Positions 29,955 through 35,776 of a stretch of 35,776 nt of DNA are shown here, in pieces. The translations under genes and the position numbers were made by a program. The DNA lies in NCBI GenBank assembly GCA_027013285.1, contig JALUXR010000057.1:1-35776 (forward strand). Direction: 5' to 3'. Position 1 is the first letter of the stretch. The number at the start of each line of letters is the position of its first letter. The notes below the pieces were generated by a model. That model was given only the letters and a program-made list of their open reading frames with translations, made no database searches and had not been told where the DNA came from. Source of the stretch: Candidatus Altimarinota bacterium. Its GTDB lineage: Bacteria > Patescibacteriota > Gracilibacteria > Absconditabacterales > Absconditicoccaceae.

Positions 29955-30767
29955 ATGAAACAAATAATAAATGTAAAATGAAGTGAAATTACTTTGTATT
30001 CTAAAAATAAAGATGATTTTATTTCTTTGACTGATATTGCGAAGTTTAAAAATGCTGAACATACAGGTTTAGTTATTTCTCACTGGTTAAGTACAAGATA
30101 CACAGTCGAGTTTATTTGATTGTGGGAACAATTAAATAATAAAGATTTTAATGTAACTGAATTCCGTAACATTAAAAATGAATCAGGCTCTAATGGATAT
30201 GTCTTATCTTGAAAACAATGGATAGAAAAAACAAATGCAATTTGAATAATATCAAAAGCAGGTCGTTATTGATGAACATATGCACACAAAGACATAGCTT
30301 TTGAATTTGCAAGTTGGATTTCAGCAGAATTTAAATTATATTTGATTACTGAATTCCAAAGATTAAAAGAAGAAGAAACAAAATGAAAATCTCTTGAATG
30401 GTCAGTAAAAAGGGAATTAACAAAAATAAATTATAAACTTCAAACAGATTCAATAAAAAATTATTTAATTCCAAGTTTAGAAGATTTTAAGAAAAAATAT
30501 ATTTATGCAGATGAAGCAGATTTATTAAATATTATAATTTTTTGAAAAACAGCAAAAGATTGGAGAGATGAAAATGAAAATAAAAAATGAAATATCAGAG
30601 ATTATGCAACAATAGAACAACTTTTACTTTTGGCTAATTTAGAAAACTTGAATTGAGAATTTATAAAACAATGATTAGAAAAAGAAAAAAGGTATGAATT
30701 ATTAAGTGAAATAGCTAAAAATCAAATAAAGATTTTGTTTGATAATAATTTTAAAAAATTAAAATAA
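29955..30767 (+). CDS. KilA-N domain protein
   Basis: 270 aa. FISLTDIAKFKNAEHTGLVI at residues 22-41 and VISHWLSTRYTVEFIGLWEQ, then YVLSGKQWIEKTNAIGIISK, YGGTYAHKDIAFEFASWIS and FKLYLITEFQRLKEEE are the KilA-N domain in full. KilA-N proteins are phage and plasmid antirepressors or DNA-binding proteins. The C-terminal half (QLLLLANLENLNGEFIKQG) is helical and of the type seen in standalone bacterial KilA-N proteins. Next gene starts three bases after its stop (TAAATATG), so the two are coupled. Possible regulator of the element. Confidence 0.88.
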
Positions 30768-30769
30768 AT

Positions 30770-31727
30770 ATGTTTACAAAATTACAATTAAATAAAATTA
30801 AGCATTGATTACAAAAGTGATATATTTCTATAAAATATAGTTATATTACAAAAAAATGATCAAGAGCTTGGAAAAAATTAGAAGATGATAAAAAAAACTT
30901 GTAATTGAGGTGTAAATTATGATTTAGATTTATTACTAAATTCTATTGATTTATATATATCTGAATTAGAAATTAAAGATGAAATAATTTTATTTGATTT
31001 TTGATCGTGAATTTGAAATACTGTAATTCCAACAATTAAAAATTTAATAAATAGCTGATTTAAAGTTAATTATCATGCTTTTGATATTTCTGAAAATATA
31101 ATATCTTTATTAAAAGAAAATTTTATAAAAAATAATATTAAAATTGATTTTAATTATACTATTATAGATTTTGAAGAAAAAGATTTATCAGAAATTATTT
31201 TTGAAGTTAGGAAAAAATATACAAATAAACCAATACTTTGATTATTTTTATGAAATACAATTTGAAATTTTTTATCAATTGAAAGAGTTTTATCTAATAT
31301 AATGGATGCATTAGATTTAAAAGATAAGTTAGTAATTTGAATAGAAAGAGTTGATTTACAAAATCAAAGATGGTTAAGTAATATGTTAAGTTGATATAAA
31401 CCAACAATTTCTCGTGAACATGATTTTGCTACATTAGAATATTTATGATTAAAAAAAGAATATTGAAATTTTGATGTAATATTTAATAATAGAAATTTAT
31501 CAGTTGAAACATATTTTATCTTTAATAAAGATTTTGAAATAGAATTAGATTGAAATAAATATAAATTTAATATTTGAGAAAAAATTAAATTATTTCATTC
31601 AAAAAAAGTAAATGAAGAAGAATTTTCAAAGATATTAACAGGGCTTGATTTAAGAATATGTAATTTAAGAACGAGTAAAGATAATTTATATTTACAAAGT
31701 TTAGTTGAAAATAAAAAGATTTATTAA
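30770..31727 (+). pseudogene. EgtD-like SAM methyltransferase, frameshifted at an A8 run
   Basis: Two frames that fit one protein. Frame A (30770-30904) reads MFTKLQLNKIKHGLQKGYIS then YSYITKKGSRAWKKLEDDKK and stops at 30902. Frame B (30885-31727, 280 aa with its own ATG) continues EIILFDFGSGIGNTVIPTIK (SAM motif I, FDFGSGIG), FDISENIISLLKENF, PILGLFLGNTIGNFLSIERV (family LGNTIGN.. motif) and YFIFNKDFEIEL. Deleting one A of 30890-30897 joins the frames into 318 codons. The LFLGNTIGN block matches Methyltransf_33 (EgtD, L-histidine N-alpha-methyltransferase). Frame B alone may give a shortened product. A sequencing error or slippage is also possible. Confidence 0.75.
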
Positions 31728-31730
31728 TTT

Positions 31731-31750
31731 TCCGACGATAGTCGGATTTT
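31731..31750 (+). terminator. Rho-independent terminator after the methyltransferase
   Basis: TCCGAC pairs with GTCGGA around GATA and runs into TTTT. It begins 3 bases past the stop. Confidence 0.75.
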
Positions 31751-31842
31751 CTCCCCCCAAAACTCGCTATCGCTCGTAAAAAGTTTTTGTTTTTACTGAA
31801 ATTCAGCATAATAACTGAAATAATCAACAAAAAAAGTAGATG
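31747..31842. repeat. right inner inverted repeat of the insertion
   Basis: Holds the reverse complements of the three blocks of the left repeat: TTTTCTCCCCCC (31747-31758), TAAAAAGTTTTTGTTTT (31777-31793) and AAAAAGTAGATG (31831-31842). Spacing between blocks differs from the left copy by a few bases, so the two are diverged copies. Confidence 0.75.
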
Positions 31843-31972
31843 CAAGGGGATGTTGCACTTTATTTTTCTGTAGGTACGGAAGAAAAATAACCCTCGTATA
31901 ACTACCGCTATGAGGTTTGGCTCTTGCAGAGCCTCAACCCAAATTGCCTTTGGCAACTTCTCATAGCTAGAC
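31843..31972. other. GC-shifted, hairpin-rich end of the insertion
   Basis: GC content is clearly higher than in the flanks. Hairpins: TATTTTTCT/AGAAAAATA (31861-31889), GGCTCT-TGC-AGAGCC (31919-31933, inside a GAGG/CCTC pair) and TTGCC-TTT-GGCAA (31944-31956). It is open in frame with the channel gene fragment, but that is chance: it lies inside the insertion. It may be the recombination end, as with folded ends of single-strand-transposing elements, or a separate repeat acquired earlier. Confidence 0.55.
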
Positions 31973-32424
31973 GATATATAAAATAAAAATCCAAATCAAA
32001 ATCATATAATTAATGTTAATATAAGTAAGTATAAAATACTAGTTCCATAGTTACTAAATATTTTATATACTAAATATGTTAAATATTTATCATATTTTTT
32101 TAAATATAAATAAATACTTTTTCTTGTATCTTTTTCTAAAACTTTTATTTTTTTATATTGTCTTGGTAATCAGTTTTTTTCTAGCAAAACTAATATAGAT
32201 TGTAAATCATTTAATAATAATTCAAAAAATAAGATTTTAACTTTTTTTGAACTAAATTTATGTTTTTTAATTATATTTTTAATTAAGACATCTATACTTC
32301 TTATTATCGTATTTATATTTTCAATATCTATTTTTTGTGCTCCTAAATTAACTCTTAATAATTGAAATGCTAAATCTAATTTTATAAAAAGATCTTTCTC
32401 TTTAATAAATTTATATCTTATCAT
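31973..32424 (-). pseudogene. N-terminal part of the split ion channel gene
   Basis: Encodes about 150 aa: a helical cytoplasmic domain (MIRYKFIKEKDLFIKLDLAF and on to YLKKYDKYLTYLVYKIF) and then the first transmembrane helix YLLILTLIIGFGFGFLFYIS, ending at the insertion. The remaining pore region and second helix are at 28382-28595. Restored length is 221 aa, a small two-helix channel. The start codon overlaps the stop of the LRR gene by seven bases, so the two were once translated together. Confidence 0.85.
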
Positions 32425-32999
32425 ATTAAACAGTTCATTGATAAAACTCTAGTGTTTTTATTTTTTTCGATATTTTCTAAATAAGGAATTATTGATAATC
32501 AGAAATTATGATCATTTATATAGACAGTTTTTATATCATTGTGAGATAAAACATATTCTGTTATCATTTTTATTTCTTTTATTGAAAAATTATTTTCATA
32601 CAAATTTAAACTTTCTATAGAATTATTTTCTTGAATGTTATTTAATATATTTTTAATTCATTCATTAGTTATAGTGTTAAAAGATAAATTGAATGATTTT
32701 ATTGATTTTGAACTTGATATGTATTTTAGAAACTTGTTTATATTTTCTCAACTAATATTATTAAAAGATAAATTAATATTTTCTAATACTCAATTTAAAA
32801 ATAAACTATCTGACAATGCTTCTAATTCAATATCTGTTAATTTTATTCAATTTAAGGTAATTCTTTTTAGACTTGTAAATTTTACTAATATATCTGTAAT
32901 TTCTTTTATATCACTACTTTTGGGTCTAAAATTTATTATAAGTTCTCAATCTTTTATATTTATTTCTTTTCATCGTATTTCAGTTTCAGTGTTGAACAT
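32418..32999 (-). CDS. leucine-rich-repeat-like protein (RNI type)
   Basis: 193 aa. At least four repeats of about 28 residues are visible, with the pattern LKRITLNGIKLTDIELEAL, LENINLSFNNISGENINKFL, IKSFNLSFNTITNEGIKNIL and IESLNLYENNFSIKEIKMI, the ribonuclease-inhibitor-type LRR consensus (LxxLxLxxNxIxxxGxxxL). No signal peptide, so cytosolic. LRRs bind proteins; partner unknown. Its stop overlaps the start of the ion channel gene. The pairing suggests the LRR protein served the channel, which is now broken by the insertion. Confidence 0.8.
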
Positions 33000-33159
33000 A
33001 TTTTGATTGTTATTTTACATAATATTAAAAGAATTTATCTTTACTGGACTTTTTTATAAAAATAGTTACAAGAGGACATTTCTATTTTGGGTTAACAGCA
33101 GATGAAAAATTGTATACAAGTAAAGAAACTGGGAAAGATAAAATAACTATGTAAACTTT
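33000..33159 (+). other. short transcript region upstream of a terminator; no gene assigned
   Basis: The plus strand reads TRGHFYFGLTADEKLYTSKE followed by TGKDKITM and TAA (33067-33153), but no start codon precedes it in frame, and the stop before it is only 8 bases upstream. It may be a coding relic or a small RNA ending at the terminator below. Confidence 0.25.
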
Positions 33160-33202
33160 AACCTGTTGTTATAAGTATATTATTTAACAATGGGTTTTTT
33201 TG
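33160..33202 (+). terminator. Rho-independent terminator upstream of korA
   Basis: AACCTGTTGTT (33160-33170) pairs along all 11 bases with AACAATGGGTT (33186-33196), with two G-U pairs, and is followed by a run of seven T. It ends some plus-strand transcript that begins in 33000-33150. Confidence 0.75.
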
Positions 33203-33289
33203 TTTGAAAATATTTTATCTTTTCTAATTGAAAAAAACTACTTTATGAGTAAATTATTAGTATTTAAAAATTAAAAGAAAATCTAAAAT

Positions 33290-34936
33290 ATGAAATATAC
33301 TGTTGCTTTTTCTGGTCCAGCTGGATCAGGTGTAAATACTGCTTGATTGATAGTTTGAGATTATTTTACAAAGTTATGATATGATGTAGTAGGGGATAAA
33401 GAATATCAAAGTATCATAAAATGATGAAACAATACTTTTATAAATTATATTTCAGATGATTGAAAATATTTATCATCAAATATAGATTTAATTTTTGCTT
33501 ATGATAAACTTGCAATTACAAGAAATGAAAAGGTTTATAATTTAAAAAATATTATAGAAATAGAAAAAACAGATATGCTAAATATGGTATCTGTAGCTAT
33601 GTTTTTTACTATGATTTGAAAAACTATTGAAGAAATAAATCAAATTGTAAAAGATTATTTTGGAAATAAAAAAATACCTCAAATTATACAAGAAAGAAAT
33701 GATAAAGCACTTTTGAAATGACATGAATTAGCAAAAGATTTTGAAAAAATAGATTTAGAAATTAAAAATATTTGAAAAAAAGAATTTATAGATGGAAACT
33801 ATACAGTAGCTGAATGAGCTGTGGATGCAGATTTAAGTTTTTACAGTGCATATCCAATGACCCCAGCTTCGACATTGATTAAATATATCACAAAACATAA
33901 AAATGTTGAATTTTTACAATGAGAAGATGAAATTGCAGTAGCTATGAGTATGCTTGGTGCAAAATTTGCAGGTAAAAGAGCTATGTGTGGAACTTCTGGT
34001 GGTGGATTTGCTCTTATGAGTGAAACAATTTCTATGGCAAATCAAATGGAAATATGATGAGTTTATATTATGTCTCAAAGGTGAGGGCCTTCTACTTGAA
34101 CTCCTACTTTTACAGAGCAATGAGATTTACTTTATGCTTTGAATGCTAGTTTTTGAGATACTAAACCTATAGTTGTTTATCCTTCAACCATTCAAAATGC
34201 TTATGATTTAACTCAAAAAGTTTTAAATTGGGCTGATTATTATCAACATCCTATTATTATTCTGCTTGATAAGCAATTTTCAGAAAGTTATTTTTCTACA
34301 GATTTAAAAAGAAATTTAGACTCAAAAGATAAAAAAATTGATAAAATTAAATTTAATTTAGAGAATAAAGAAGTTTTTGAAGGAATAGAAGATATGGAAC
34401 AAGATAAATTTTTAAGATATAAACTTACAGAAGATTGAATTTCTCCTTATACTTATCCTGGAGTTAAAAATTGAGATTTTATAGCTACTAGTTATGAACA
34501 TACTCAATCTTGATCTGTTACTGAAGATCCAGAAGAAAAAGTTCAAATGACAGAAAAAAGACACAAAAAATTAGAAATTTTCAAACAAAACGAGTTTAAC
34601 CAAAATTTTAAGTGATTTGAAGTAATAAACGAAAATGCTAAAATTTTTTTTATAACTATGTGAATAAATAGATTAGTTCTTGAAGAATATGTAAGACAAA
34701 ATTCAGAATACGGAATTATAATAATAGAAGTATTGCAACCATTAGATGATGAATTACAAAACTTTATCGAAGGCAGAGAAGTTGAGAAACTAATATTTGT
34801 AGAACTTAATTATTCATGACAATTAGAAACTTACTTAACTTGAAAGTTATGATTAAATTGTGAAAAATGGAAATGAAAAATAGATAGAATTAGAAAGTAT
34901 AATAATTATCCTTTATTTTTAGAAGATTTAAAATAA
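33290..34936 (+). CDS. korA: 2-oxoacid:acceptor oxidoreductase, alpha subunit (gamma-alpha fusion)
   Basis: 548 aa. The gamma domain comes first (YTVAFSGPAGSGVNTAGLIV near residues 3-22, then VVGDKEYQSIIKGGNNTF). The alpha domain follows from about residue 180: AEGAVDADLSFYSAYPMTPA, FLQGEDEIAVAMSMLGAKFA, RAMCGTSGGGFALMSETISM (family TSGPG), EIGGVYIMSQRGGPSTGTPT and FTEQGDLLYA, the classical PFOR/KOR pattern. It oxidises a 2-oxoacid to an acyl-CoA with ferredoxin. The thiamine-binding beta subunit is not in the window; it may lie elsewhere. Many invariant glycines are TGA. Four bases separate its stop from the exchanger gene. Confidence 0.9.
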
Positions 34937-34940
34937 AAAT

Positions 34941-35776
34941 ATGCTAGAACAATATTTATGATTTATAGCTACAAATTGGTGGACAGTGATAATATCACTT
35001 TTAATAGTTATGGTTTTATTAAATTTTGCAAGTTGATTATTGGAAGAGGAGTTATCAACTTTATGAAAAAAACTTAAAATTCCAGGTTCTGTAAGATGAG
35101 CAACTTTTGATGCAGCAAGTTCTTCTTTACCCGAGTTTCTTACTGCATTAGTTTGACTTATGGTTTTATGAAATAAGTGATTGGAAGTTTGAATTTGAAC
35201 TATTTGAGGTTCAGCAGTTTTTAATATTTTAATTATACCTGCTTTTGTATTATTGTTTTATAAATGAAGAAAACATATAAAAATTAGTTTATGATGAATA
35301 AAAAGAGATAGTATTTTTTATATTTTGTCTATTTTAATTTTTATTTTATGAATATTCTCTGGAGCATTAACTATTATGTGATTCGCCTTAGTTTTACTTT
35401 ATATAGTTTATTTGATAACACTTTATAAACATAGTATAAAACATAGAAAAGCAAATGAAGAAGAAATTCAGAAAGATTATGATGAAGTTGCTGATAAAAA
35501 AGTTAATTACTTCTTGATCTTATTGGCTTTAATTTTGATTTATGTATGAGTCGAAGCCTCAATAGTTGGTGCAACATGGATTTGAGAAACTTTACATATT
35601 AGTATGTTGGTTATTTCATTAGCTTTACTTGCAGGTATTACATCTATTCCAGATACATTACTTTCAGTGAAATCTGCGAAAAAATGAGATGCTGATGCAT
35701 GAATGTGAAATGCAGTTTGATCGAATATATTTGATATTTGTATTTGATTATGACTTCCTATTTTGATTTGAACTTT
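34941..35776 (+). CDS. sodium/calcium exchanger family protein, cut by window end
   Basis: At least 278 codons. Two alpha repeats of the CaCA family are visible: ATFDAASSSLPEFLTALVGL at residues ~54-73 with GIGTIGGSAVFNI (family GTSLPEL.tsl and G..iGSNifNi), and the second copy AGITSIPDTLLSVKSAKKGD with GMGNAVGSNIFDICIGLGLP. Between them is a charged loop (HSIKHRKANEEEIQKDYDEV). Eight or more membrane helices. The usual first-repeat GTS is ATF here. It follows korA closely, but the functional link is unclear. Confidence 0.85.

Larger units (their letters stand above)
28602..31972 (+). mobile_element. 3371-bp insertion with 6-bp target duplication
   Basis: Flanked by GATATA at 28596-28601 and 31973-31978. 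Deleting the segment with one copy restores a continuous 221-codon channel gene across the join (FLFYIS then DHIRTQ), which shows the boundaries to the base. It carries an IS30-type transposase, a KilA-N protein and an EgtD-like methyltransferase, all on the plus strand. Its left 100 bases and a right inner region (31747-31842) are imperfect inverted repeats. The outermost 130 bases on the right have no left counterpart. The enzyme that moved it is unclear, because IS30 has its own smaller ends inside. Confidence 0.85.

Noticed and set aside
31585-31956. Open minus-strand frame reading MPKAIWVEALQEPNL and on to ISLKILLHLLFLNEII
   Set aside because: It lies inside the 3371-bp insertion opposite the methyltransferase gene and the hairpin-rich end; it is open only by chance and is removed when the channel gene is restored.

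Overview
The window comes from an AT-rich bacterium that reads UGA as glycine (genetic code 25). With standard stops almost every gene breaks into pieces. With TGA read as Gly the pieces join into full-length families, and the TGAs fall on invariant glycines, such as the P-loop-like GGGKDS of MurL, all three glycines of FIGGGPLP in the nicotianamine synthase-like protein, and the SGGKDS of TtcA. Stops are only TAA and TAG. This points to Candidatus Gracilibacteria or Absconditabacteria (CPR). Shine-Dalgarno sequences are almost absent; most starts sit in a bare A/T context such as ATTATG or AATATG.

Layout. 1-3154 (minus): a partial unknown gene, a PrgI-like membrane protein, a DUF212 divergent PAP2 protein and mutL. 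3244-7259 (minus): fusA with gatC upstream; an AAA/DUF4143 ATPase lies just downstream of fusA and beyond it is a decayed second copy of the fusA 3' end. 7348-7590: an unassigned structured RNA with a terminator. 7719-13258 (minus): a GNAT protein, a 574-aa unknown protein and a 1036-aa VirD4/TraG-like ATPase. 13396-16656 (minus): MurL-type PP-loop epimerase, NrnA-type DHH phosphodiesterase (start region tandemly duplicated) and a double-domain thioredoxin. 16796-19675 (plus): membrane protein, Dus, alpha/beta hydrolase and DUF134 regulator.

19751-24325 (plus) is the most interesting block. Two promoters share a 20-bp palindrome that overlaps the -10 box. The first drives DUF5320, a permease split in two, and a COG1433 (NifX/orange-protein-like) protein. 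The second drives DUF6858, a nicotianamine synthase-like enzyme and a TDT-family transporter, followed by an FmdE-like protein. I read this as a metal-handling regulon with a possible metallophore, which would be new for CPR bacteria.

24340-28325 (minus): DUF3096, tsaD, a pseudoknotted candidate RNA, ttcA, pth and Mn-dependent pyrophosphatase. 28382-32999: an LRR protein and a translationally coupled ion channel gene; the channel is split by a 3371-bp insertion. Removing the insertion together with one copy of its 6-bp target duplication (GATATA) restores an uninterrupted 221-codon channel. The insertion carries an IS30-type transposase, a KilA-N protein and an EgtD-like methyltransferase with a frameshift at an A8 run. 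33290-end (plus): 2-oxoacid:acceptor oxidoreductase alpha subunit and a sodium/calcium exchanger cut by the window edge. No tRNA, rRNA or CRISPR array was recognised.
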